From assembly GCA_902800045.1 (NCBI GenBank), contig CADCCZ010000002.1, positions 1 through 64,000 on the forward strand: a stretch of DNA of 64,000 bases, read 5' to 3'. This document shows positions 42,571-50,058 of the stretch, one piece after another. This stretch comes from an uncultured Bacteroidia bacterium. GTDB taxonomy: Bacteria > Bacteroidota > Bacteroidia > Bacteroidales > ML635J-15. How positions within the stretch are numbered: position 1 is the stretch's first letter; each line of letters begins with the position of its first letter. The position numbers and the translations under genes were made by a program. The notes under the pieces are model-generated. The model ran no database searches. It had not been told where the DNA came from and saw only the letters and a list, made by a program, of their open reading frames with translations.

Positions 42571-42578
42571 TAACTTTG
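42571..42578 (+). promoter_or_regulatory. Promoter -7 box of the MORN-caspase gene (TAACTTTG)
   Basis: TAnnTTTG match 28 nt before the ATG at 42607. Confidence 0.6.
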
Positions 42579-42606
42579 TCGCTTGTTAATTTAACTATGC
42601 GATAAA

Positions 42607-45009
42607 ATGGGAAACCATATATTTAAAGACATAAAACTTACCGCAGTTGCACTTGTTTGTCTTGTAGCCAGCAATGTTTTGGCACAAAACACAAACCCCA
42701 ACTGCTTGAGCGGCAACTGCGAAGACGGATACGGAGTATATAGAATCGACAATGGCGACCGCTATATAGGCTTTTTCGAAAACGGCAACTTCAACGGCTC
42801 TGGCTCATACATTTTTAGCGACGGCAATATGTATGTAGGCAATTTCAAGGATGATGCGCCCAATGGTCAGGGTACATACATCTGGACCGATGGCAGCCGA
42901 TATGTAGGCCATTGGCAGGGATGGAAGCGTCATGGAATTGGAACCGAATCCGATGCGGAGGGAAATTCAGAGACAAGCATATATCAGAACGACAAAATTG
43001 TAGATGACGACATACAAGGTTGCATCAACGGCGATTGCATTTCGGGATACGGTGTTTTCATATACGACGATGGCTCCATATACGAAGGAAATTTCTCTCA
43101 GAAAAAGCCCGACGGACAAGGTTTACTCATGAAAAACGACGGTTCGATATACAACGGTGAGTTCAAAAATGGGAAATACAACGGCTATGGCATATTCGTA
43201 AATCCCGACGGTTCGGAACAGGAAGGAATATGGGAAGAAGGTCGTTTCCTAGGCGAAGTTACCAACCAGTACGGCTGCATAAGTGGCAACTGCACAAACG
43301 GATACGGCATTTTTATCTACGACGACGGCTCATACTACGAAGGCTCGTTCAAAAATGGCAAGCGCCACGGACAAGGCACATTGTACACTGCCGACGACGA
43401 AGTTTTCGACGGAGCATGGGTTGACGACGAAGCAAACGGATACATACTGGCTACATATAAACCCGAAGACCGCGGTGGACTAGCCTACTACAATGGCGAC
43501 ATGAAGGGAAGCGCCCTCGACGGGTACGGAGCACTTATATGGAGCGACGGTTCGGTGTACTACGGACAGCTTAAAAACGGCGCACGACACGGACAAGGTG
43601 TATTGTTCGACACCGAAACCAACACAAAATATTCAGGTATCTGGAACAACGACGAGTTTGTAAGCGAAATGGACGAAAACCAGTTCGACGTCATCTTCGG
43701 ATCGAAAAACGGATTCGGAATAAAGCTTACCGCCAATGGCCGCTACTACGGAAACCTCGTCAATGGGGTACCATCGGGGAAAGGAATGCTTGACCTATAT
43801 AATGGAAACTACTATGTCGGCGATTTTAAAAACGGGATGGCAAACGGACAAGGTACACTCGAGGACCGCGACACCGGCGAAAGATACATTGGTAGCTTCG
43901 TTAACGGTGAAATGACTGGCAAAGGCGTTTTTTACCACACCGACGGCTCCAAGGAAGAAGGCACTTTCAGAAATGGAGAACTTGAAGTCAAGAAGACCGA
44001 AGATGTCAGCGTTGCCAGACCTATAGTAACATGGCTTGAACCATCGCAGGGAGATATGTCGACAACCAGCAGCAAGCTTACTGTAAAACTTTGCGTAGCC
44101 TCAAAAGCAAGCATCGACGAAGTTACCGTAACGGTAAACGGAGTTGTAAAGGCAAAAAAATCGAACAGAGGCTTTACTGTAGTTTCAAGCCAATGCGACT
44201 ACACTTTCGAATATGAAATCGACCTCGAGCCTGGACAAAACGAAATAAAGGCAAGCGTCAAGAATGCAGGAGGAACTACAACAACCGACACGCGCCGCGT
44301 TACACTCAACAAGAGCGATAATGTATCGAGCGAAAAACGACTTGCACTTATCATTGGCAACGGAGCCTACCAATACATCGGTGCGCTCAACAACCCGTCA
44401 AACGACGCCAGACTTATGGGCGAAACTCTAGGTTCACTCGGCTTCGAAACAATGGTGTACACCGACCTTTCGCAGAACGAAATGATCTCTAAAATACGTG
44501 AATTTGGAAACAAGCTTACTGAAGAGAAGGCTGTTGGCTTATTTTTCTATGCAGGACACGGCTTGCAGGTAAATGGAGAGAACTACCTCGTGCCAGTGAC
44601 GGCAAACATTACCAAACAGCAGGATGTAGAACTCGAATGCGTAAACCTGAAACGTGTACTCGGTGAAATGGAATACGCACAAAACGACTTGAACATCATA
44701 ATCCTTGACGCTTGCCGCAACAACCCATTTGCAAACATGAGAGCATTAAACTCCGGCGGTCTTGCCGCTGTAAATGCCCCAAGAGGCACTTTCATTGCAT
44801 TTGCCACATCGCCAGGCAGTGTAGCATCGGACGGTAGCGGAAGCAATGGTCTTTACACCGAACAGCTGGCTCAGGAAATAACCCAGCCAGGAACAAAAAT
44901 AGAAGATGTCTTCAAGAAGGTGCGCTCAAGGGTTTACGAAATAAGCCAGCAACAGCAAATTCCTTGGGAAAATTCCTCAATATTCGGTGACTTTTATTTC
45001 AAGAAATAA
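42607..45009 (+). CDS. Secreted MORN-repeat caspase-like protease (peptidase C14)
   Basis: 800 residues. Signal peptide 1-26 (SNVLAQ). Residues about 35-470 are some twelve MORN-like repeats (YYGQLKNGARHGQG, YEGSFKNGKRHGQG). Three of them open with a CxxGxCxxGYG motif (Cys33/38, 139/144, 224/229) that could form disulfides. An Ig-like linker (about 475-570) leads to a caspase domain (578-800) with RLALIIGNGAYQ, His651 in FFYAGHGLQ and Cys703 in ILDACRNNPF. Bacterial caspase homologues (metacaspases, orthocaspases) usually cleave after Arg or Lys and act inside the cell; here the signal peptide places it in the periplasm or outside. There is no T9SS sorting tail. The next gene, 21 bp away, is a papain-like protease. 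Confidence 0.93.
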   Translation: MGNHIFKDIKLTAVALVCLVASNVLAQNTNPNCLSGNCEDGYGVYRIDNGDRYIGFFENGNFNGSGSYIFSDGNMYVGNFKDDAPNGQGTYIWTDGSRYVGHWQGWKRHGIGTESDAEGNSETSIYQNDKIVDDDIQGCINGDCISGYGVFIYDDGSIYEGNFSQKKPDGQGLLMKNDGSIYNGEFKNGKYNGYGIFVNPDGSEQEGIWEEGRFLGEVTNQYGCISGNCTNGYGIFIYDDGSYYEGSFKNGKRHGQGTLYTADDEVFDGAWVDDEANGYILATYKPEDRGGLAYYNGDMKGSALDGYGALIWSDGSVYYGQLKNGARHGQGVLFDTETNTKYSGIWNNDEFVSEMDENQFDVIFGSKNGFGIKLTANGRYYGNLVNGVPSGKGMLDLYNGNYYVGDFKNGMANGQGTLEDRDTGERYIGSFVNGEMTGKGVFYHTDGSKEEGTFRNGELEVKKTEDVSVARPIVTWLEPSQGDMSTTSSKLTVKLCVASKASIDEVTVTVNGVVKAKKSNRGFTVVSSQCDYTFEYEIDLEPGQNEIKASVKNAGGTTTTDTRRVTLNKSDNVSSEKRLALIIGNGAYQYIGALNNPSNDARLMGETLGSLGFETMVYTDLSQNEMISKIREFGNKLTEEKAVGLFFYAGHGLQVNGENYLVPVTANITKQQDVELECVNLKRVLGEMEYAQNDLNIIILDACRNNPFANMRALNSGGLAAVNAPRGTFIAFATSPGSVASDGSGSNGLYTEQLAQEITQPGTKIEDVFKKVRSRVYEISQQQQIPWENSSIFGDFYFKK

Positions 45010-45030
45010 TAATACAAAACAATAAACAGC

Positions 45031-47019
45031 ATGAGAGCTTTGATATTATTTGTTGCAGTCCTGTTTGCTTCAATTAGCACATTTGGACAGCATTTCACTG
45101 GTTGCGTTGTCGATACTGTAGCAGCAAAACGCCTGCCCGAAAAAGCATCAAACACACGCGATGTATATTCCAACCTGCCAAAGGCGGTATCGCTCCAGAA
45201 ATGGACACCAGTCCCTGGAAACCAAGGACAAACCGGCACATGTACCGCATGGTCGTCGACATACTGCATAGCGACAATGTCGTGGGCAATGCGCAACGGG
45301 ATAACAAACCGAAAGAAAATCACCGAAAACGCATATCTGCCTGCATATACATACGTCAACATACTTAGGCAGAGTACACAAAACTGCGCCGCAGGAACCG
45401 ACATTGCAGACGCATGCGCATGGCTGAAGAACACCGGCTCGGTAAAACTTAGCGAATACCCGCAGAATCCAGCATGTATAAACACATCCGATGTTCCTAC
45501 CGCATGGAAACAAAAAGCAGCGCAAAATAGAATCTTAGGATTCACAAAATTGTACTACCAATGGGCTGGCGGATATTCGTACAAGGTCGAAAAAGTAAAG
45601 AAAAGTCTCGCCGAAGGTAAGCCCGTGCTTATCGCTTTCAACTGCGCATTTTCGTTCTCAAACGGAACTGGCATACGTAGCGACGGTCTATGGGTGCCAG
45701 CCAGCAACGAACAAGCTACGCTCAACTACGGAGGTCATGCAATGGCAGTAGTTGCTTACGACGATACAAAATTCAACGGAGGTGCATTCCTCGTACAAAA
45801 CAGCTGGGGCACCGACTGGGGTCTCAACGGTTATTTCTGGATTACCTACTACCATTTTGCATGGTGGGTTTACTACGCTTTCGAAATAAACACGCAGATA
45901 AACAACTCGAAGATAGATACCAACACCGACAATCTCGACTTCTCTACAAACTTCTACGATTACGCCGACAACAACGATTATAACAACAACGACTATAACT
46001 ATTACGACGACAACAACAATAACAACAATTACGATTACAACGACGGAAACGACAGCAATAATGTAGATTACACCTTCGACGACCTTGGTCTCGACGATTT
46101 CTTATCCGTTGATTACGACTACCTCGACAACTTTGTCGATGGCGACGACTATCGCATTGATAACGACGATAATAACGATAGCGACAACGATGACAACAGC
46201 AACTACACATCGTACAACATTCTATACCAAGATGGTGACAATGGTGCTTGGAAGGGCTATAAGGACAGCGACTATACCGCCGAAGACTACAACTACATGG
46301 AAGAGGAAAGGAAGTCGCGCAATTCCTCGGCATTCCAATACGTAAGCAACATGTCGTACGAGGAGAACATGAAACACATGAACGAAAGCCTTGGAATAAA
46401 GGATGCGCCAAAGAACAACGCAAAAGACCGCGGTGTAAAGGTAATTAGCGTCGACAAGATAAAGACACCCGACGGCAACAAGGTTGATGTAAACAATTTC
46501 GCCGGCAGCATAAGCATTATCCTTGGCGACAACACTGCAATGCAGGGCACAATACGCGACAAAACCATAAACATTTCAAAATCTTACCAATCGGGCACTT
46601 ACTTCAGAATATATGTAGAAAACAATTCACCGGCCTACGTTTACGTATTCGGCACCGACCTTACCAACGAGGTGTACAACATATTCCCACAGTGCCGACT
46701 GATAAGTCCGCTCCTCGACTACAGCGACAGCCGTATTGCCGTTCCCGACGAACGCCACTTCATCCAGATGGACGACCAGACTGGAACCGACTACATTTAT
46801 GTACTTTACAGCCGCGTACCTCTCAATATCGATGAAATTCGCAACCGTATGGCAAAGACTTCGGGCGACTACGCAGAACGTCTGTTCAAGGTTATGGGAC
46901 CTAAGACATTCTCGCTCGACGAAGCCAATGCATCAGGAACATCAACATTCAAGTTCTATGCAAAATCAATAAAGAAACAATGTCTCGGTGCCGTTATAAA
47001 AATCAACCACACCAAATAG
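45031..47019 (+). CDS. Secreted papain-like protease with D/N/Y-rich linker and DUF4384-like domain
   Basis: 662 residues. Signal peptide 1-20 (STFGQ). The C1-type protease domain (about 45-290) has the oxyanion Gln65, Cys71 in GTCTAWS, His236 in YGGHAMAVVAYDD and Asn257 in LVQNSWGTDWG. Residues about 290-430 are an extreme Asp/Asn/Tyr-rich low-complexity linker. Residues about 455-660 resemble DUF4384: FRIYVENNSPAYVYVFGTD, NEVYNIFPQ, and a strand with YIYVLYSRVPLNIDEI. DUF4384 is often found fused to caspase domains, so its presence beside the MORN-caspase gene suggests that the two proteins are partners. No sorting tail is seen. A terminator follows. Confidence 0.87.
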   Translation: MRALILFVAVLFASISTFGQHFTGCVVDTVAAKRLPEKASNTRDVYSNLPKAVSLQKWTPVPGNQGQTGTCTAWSSTYCIATMSWAMRNGITNRKKITENAYLPAYTYVNILRQSTQNCAAGTDIADACAWLKNTGSVKLSEYPQNPACINTSDVPTAWKQKAAQNRILGFTKLYYQWAGGYSYKVEKVKKSLAEGKPVLIAFNCAFSFSNGTGIRSDGLWVPASNEQATLNYGGHAMAVVAYDDTKFNGGAFLVQNSWGTDWGLNGYFWITYYHFAWWVYYAFEINTQINNSKIDTNTDNLDFSTNFYDYADNNDYNNNDYNYYDDNNNNNNYDYNDGNDSNNVDYTFDDLGLDDFLSVDYDYLDNFVDGDDYRIDNDDNNDSDNDDNSNYTSYNILYQDGDNGAWKGYKDSDYTAEDYNYMEEERKSRNSSAFQYVSNMSYEENMKHMNESLGIKDAPKNNAKDRGVKVISVDKIKTPDGNKVDVNNFAGSISIILGDNTAMQGTIRDKTINISKSYQSGTYFRIYVENNSPAYVYVFGTDLTNEVYNIFPQCRLISPLLDYSDSRIAVPDERHFIQMDDQTGTDYIYVLYSRVPLNIDEIRNRMAKTSGDYAERLFKVMGPKTFSLDEANASGTSTFKFYAKSIKKQCLGAVIKINHTK

Positions 47020-47041
47020 GTTATTTTCCTGTGAAAAAATC

Positions 47042-47072
47042 AAAAGGGAGAAACTTTGTTCCTCCCTTTTTT
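47042..47072 (+). terminator. Terminator of the caspase-papain operon
   Basis: Stem AAAAGGGAG / CTCCCTTTT with an 11 nt loop and T run, 22 nt past the stop. Confidence 0.85.
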
Positions 47073-47102
47073 ATTGGCATGCAACCAAGAAGCAAATATT
47101 TA

Positions 47103-47110
47103 TTTATCTT
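47103..47110 (+). promoter_or_regulatory. Promoter -7 box of the zinc metallopeptidase gene (TATCTTTG)
   Basis: TAnnTTTG match 30 nt before the ATG at 47141. Confidence 0.6.
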
Positions 47111-47140
47111 TGCCTCATAAAATATCTTAATTATAAAACT

Positions 47141-47989
47141 ATGAGACTTGACGGAAGACGCGAAAGCACAAATGTTGACGACAGAAGAGGCAAGAAAATG
47201 GGTGCAGGACTTGGAATCGGCGGAGCTATAATCGTTGGTATCATCGCTTTGCTGCTCGGCAAAGACCCTTCGGAAGCAATACAGAACCTTAACATAGACA
47301 GTTCACAAACCGAATCGGCATACACACCAACAGCCGAAGAGGAAGAACTTGCATCGTTCACAAAAAAGATTCTGGCAGGAACCGAAGACGTGTGGACTGC
47401 AGAATTCAGCAAGAGAGGCAAAAGATATGTAGCCCCGAAATTAGTGCTGTTCACTGGTTCGGTACAATCGGGATGTGGTGGTGCATCATCGTCGTCGGGA
47501 CCATTCTACTGCTCGGCCGACCAGACCGTCTATATCGACCTTTCGTTCTTCACAACCATGAAACAGCAGTTCGGCACAGCTGGCGACTTTGCATACGCCT
47601 ACGTCATTGCACACGAAGTTGGACATCACGTGCAGTATCTGCTTGGCACCCTTGGCGATGCACACGAAAAGATGAGCCGTGTAAGCAAGACCGAAAGCAA
47701 TCAGATTAGCGTTCGCCTCGAACTGCAGGCCGACTTCTACGCAGGAGTGTGGGCAAACAGGGACAATGCAATGTTCAACTCGCTCGAGGATGGAGACATC
47801 GAGGAAGGTCTTGCCATTGCCGCCCGCATTGGCGACGACTACCTGCAGAAACAGGCAAGAGGCTACACCGTTCCCGAATCGTTTAACCATGGCACCTCGG
47901 CACAACGTTCTCGCTGGCTTAAGAAAGGCATCACCACCGGCAATATAAACGACGGCGATACCTTCTCACCCGACTACAGCAAGCTGTAA
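47141..47989 (+). CDS. Neutral zinc metallopeptidase of the YpfJ family
   Basis: 282 residues. The N-terminal segment MRLDGRRESTNVDDRR is the family start, followed by one membrane helix (about 24-42, GAGLGIGGAIIVGIIALLL). The catalytic domain carries SGCGGASSSSGPFYCSADQTVYIDLSFF in its middle (about 107-134), the zinc motif HEVGH in YVIAHEVGHHVQ, and RLELQADFYAGVWA as the third ligand region. The end matches FNHGTSAQRSRW. It is an envelope-anchored peptidase with unknown substrate. It starts 121 bp after the papain-type gene, past a terminator and its own promoter box, and is followed 5 bp later by the HAD gene. Confidence 0.92.
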   Translation: MRLDGRRESTNVDDRRGKKMGAGLGIGGAIIVGIIALLLGKDPSEAIQNLNIDSSQTESAYTPTAEEEELASFTKKILAGTEDVWTAEFSKRGKRYVAPKLVLFTGSVQSGCGGASSSSGPFYCSADQTVYIDLSFFTTMKQQFGTAGDFAYAYVIAHEVGHHVQYLLGTLGDAHEKMSRVSKTESNQISVRLELQADFYAGVWANRDNAMFNSLEDGDIEEGLAIAARIGDDYLQKQARGYTVPESFNHGTSAQRSRWLKKGITTGNINDGDTFSPDYSKL

Positions 47990-47994
47990 AATCA

Positions 47995-48609
47995 ATGTCC
48001 AACATCAAAAATATAATCTTCGACCTCTGCGGACCGATAATAACAATCGATGTTAACCTTATCGATAATCGTCTGCACGAATTTGGCATAACGACAGAAC
48101 AACCATATCGTAAGCTCTACGACAGCGGACTTACAAAACGCTTCGAGTCGAACCTTATTACAACCGCCCAATTCTGCGACGAACTACGCAAGACACTCGA
48201 AACCGACATATCCGACGAACAGATATGCGAGGCATGGAACACGCTCATTGTTGATTTCAAATGCGAACACCAGACTATTCTGCAGAAAGTTCACAATCAT
48301 TACCGCACATTTATGCTCAGCAACAGCGACGTGGTAAATGCTGAATACTTCACCGAATACCTCGGTGCTACTCGCCAATGCTTCGACGAGATTTTCTTCT
48401 CCTACACGATTGGCGACCGCAAACCAAGCGAAAATGTTTTCAAACACATACTGGACAAGCACAACCTAAACGCTGATGAAACTCTTTTCATCGACGACTG
48501 CGAAAAGCACTGCCTAGGTGCGAAAAAGGTTGGACTAAACACAATCTGGCTTCAGAAGCCAAAAGACATTTGCGAACTTTTCAACGATAACGGAACATTA
48601 AAACAGTAG
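47995..48609 (+). CDS. HAD superfamily hydrolase (YihX/HAD-IA type)
   Basis: 204 residues. Motif I is IIFDLCGP with nucleophile Asp10; the usual second aspartate two residues on is absent, as in many YihX-like and epoxide-hydrolase-like HADs. Motif II is FMLSNSD, the Lys of motif III lies in IGDRKPSENVF, and motif IV is ETLFIDDCEKHCLGAKKVGLNTI. A helical cap sits between motifs I and II. It probably dephosphorylates a small metabolite. It lies 5 bp after the peptidase gene and 2 bp before msrA-alkD, so the three form an operon. Confidence 0.88.
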   Translation: MSNIKNIIFDLCGPIITIDVNLIDNRLHEFGITTEQPYRKLYDSGLTKRFESNLITTAQFCDELRKTLETDISDEQICEAWNTLIVDFKCEHQTILQKVHNHYRTFMLSNSDVVNAEYFTEYLGATRQCFDEIFFSYTIGDRKPSENVFKHILDKHNLNADETLFIDDCEKHCLGAKKVGLNTIWLQKPKDICELFNDNGTLKQ

Positions 48610-48611
48610 AC

Positions 48612-49796
48612 ATGAAAAAGAAAATATATCTTGCCGCAGGCTGCTTCTGGGGCGCAGAACATTACCTCAAGCAAATCGAAGGCATAACGTTCACACAGGT
48701 TGGATTCGCCAACGGCAACACCGAAAATCCAACATACGAGCAGGTATATACCGACCTTACAGGCTATGCCGAAGCCGTACTCGTCGAATACGATTCATAC
48801 ATAATCCCGTTGCGAACCATCATACGGCTATATTTCAAGGCCATCGACCCGACAAGCCTCAACCGTCAGGGGGCTGACTGCGGCACACGTTATCGCACGG
48901 GGATATACTACACCGACAAAACTGATTTGGCCATCATACAAGAAGTCATGGCATTGGAAGCCAAGAAATACGATGCTCCATTGCAGGTGGAAGTAGCTCC
49001 GCTGAAAAACTTCTTCCCCGCTGACGAATATCATCAGGATTATCTCGACAAGAACCCGACAGGCTACTGCCATCTGCCAATTGAGCTTTTCGCATATGCG
49101 AAGAACTACATGCCAGTAAGCGTCAAAATTCGCGAAAGTCTTTTTGCACAACAGGACATTGCATACCGCGACTTCCACTCCAAACTTATGCCAGGAATCG
49201 ACATCGAGAAGATAATTGGCATCCGCACACCACAACTGCGAAAACTTGCCAAGGAATTTGCCAAGGATGCTGAAATCGACGATTTTCTGTCGAGCCTACC
49301 ACATCAATACTACGACGAAAACAACTTGCATGGTTTCATAATTTCAGAAATCAAGGACTACGACCATACAATAGACGAAATAGACCGTCTCCTACCCTAC
49401 ATCGACAACTGGGCTACCTGCGACCTAATTAGGCCTAAGTCGTTCAACAAAAACCACTCGCGACTGATAAAAGACATACGCCGCTGGATGAAGTCGAACA
49501 AGACCTACACCATACGTTTCGGCATCGAAATGCTAATGACGCATTTCCTCGACGACGATTTCCGTCCCGAATACCTCGAATGGGTTGCCGACATCAGCAA
49601 CGACGAATACTACGTGAAAATGATGGTCGCATGGTATTTTGCCACCGCACTAGCAAAGCAATACGAAGCAACGCTGCCCATCATCGAGCAAAAACGTCTC
49701 GCTCCGTGGACACACAACAAGACAATACAAAAAGCCATCGAAAGTTATAGGATTACGGATGAGCAAAAGGAGTATTTGAAAACCTTGAAAAAATAA
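48612..49796 (+). CDS. Fusion of methionine sulfoxide reductase A and AlkD-like DNA alkylation repair domain
   Basis: 394 residues. Residues 1-170 are MsrA: AAGCFWGAEHYLKQIEG with the catalytic Cys11, GYAEAVLVEYD, GTRYRTGIYY, and the closing EYHQDYLDKNPTGYCH. Residues about 178-394 match the AlkD/HEAT-like DNA alkylation repair family: GIRTPQLRKLAKE, NNLHGFIISEIKDY, NWATCDLIRPKSF and IRFGIEMLMTHFLDDDF, with the aromatic/acidic pattern WATCD that lines the base pocket. MsrA repairs oxidised methionine, AlkD-like glycosylases remove alkylated bases. The reading frame runs through the joint without a stop, and no start codon with its own ribosome site is evident at the joint. Confidence 0.92.
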   Translation: MKKKIYLAAGCFWGAEHYLKQIEGITFTQVGFANGNTENPTYEQVYTDLTGYAEAVLVEYDSYIIPLRTIIRLYFKAIDPTSLNRQGADCGTRYRTGIYYTDKTDLAIIQEVMALEAKKYDAPLQVEVAPLKNFFPADEYHQDYLDKNPTGYCHLPIELFAYAKNYMPVSVKIRESLFAQQDIAYRDFHSKLMPGIDIEKIIGIRTPQLRKLAKEFAKDAEIDDFLSSLPHQYYDENNLHGFIISEIKDYDHTIDEIDRLLPYIDNWATCDLIRPKSFNKNHSRLIKDIRRWMKSNKTYTIRFGIEMLMTHFLDDDFRPEYLEWVADISNDEYYVKMMVAWYFATALAKQYEATLPIIEQKRLAPWTHNKTIQKAIESYRITDEQKEYLKTLKK

Positions 49797-49909
49797 ATAA
49801 GGAACTAACTAAGGCATAGAAGATCACCAAGCGAACGCCTCAAGCCAAACACGTAATTGGATAATTTATAAAAATATGGAATTGCTTGGTTCTTTAAAAG
49901 AATTTGTTT

Positions 49910-49917
49910 TACCTTTG
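49910..49917 (+). promoter_or_regulatory. Promoter -7 box upstream of the orphan sorting-tail ORF (TACCTTTG)
   Basis: TAnnTTTG match 26 nt before the ATG at 49944, the only such box between 49797 and the cargo gene at 50059. Confidence 0.5.
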
Positions 49918-49943
49918 GCAAAGATATTTAAGAAGATAACATT

Positions 49944-50051
49944 ATGAGGAAAATAAGCATTGATGTCAGTGAATATCCTTCTGGCACATATCTTGTTGAG
50001 ATAAAGGGATGTTACGACAATGTAATGCAGACGAAAATTGTTAAATTGTAA
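49944..50051 (+). pseudogene. Orphan T9SS sorting-tail fragment (35 codons)
   Basis: A 35-codon frame encoding MRKISIDVSEYPSGTYLVEI and continuing to TKIVKL before TAA. The pattern hydrophobic-xx-YPSGTYLVEI...-TKIVKL is that of the last 30 residues of a type A sorting domain, and lines up with VISTEGMPAGSYFVRV...KKIIVM at the end of the next gene. A stop codon lies in frame 13 nt upstream of the ATG, so the remaining coding sequence of a former cargo gene is gone. It may be a decayed gene end, or a short leader peptide since a promoter box precedes it. Confidence 0.65.
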
Positions 50052-50058
50052 TTGAATA

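Noticed and set aside
48000..48600. HAD gene considered as broken because the second motif I aspartate is missing
   Set aside because: Many YihX-like HADs lack it; the other motifs are intact and the frame is full length.
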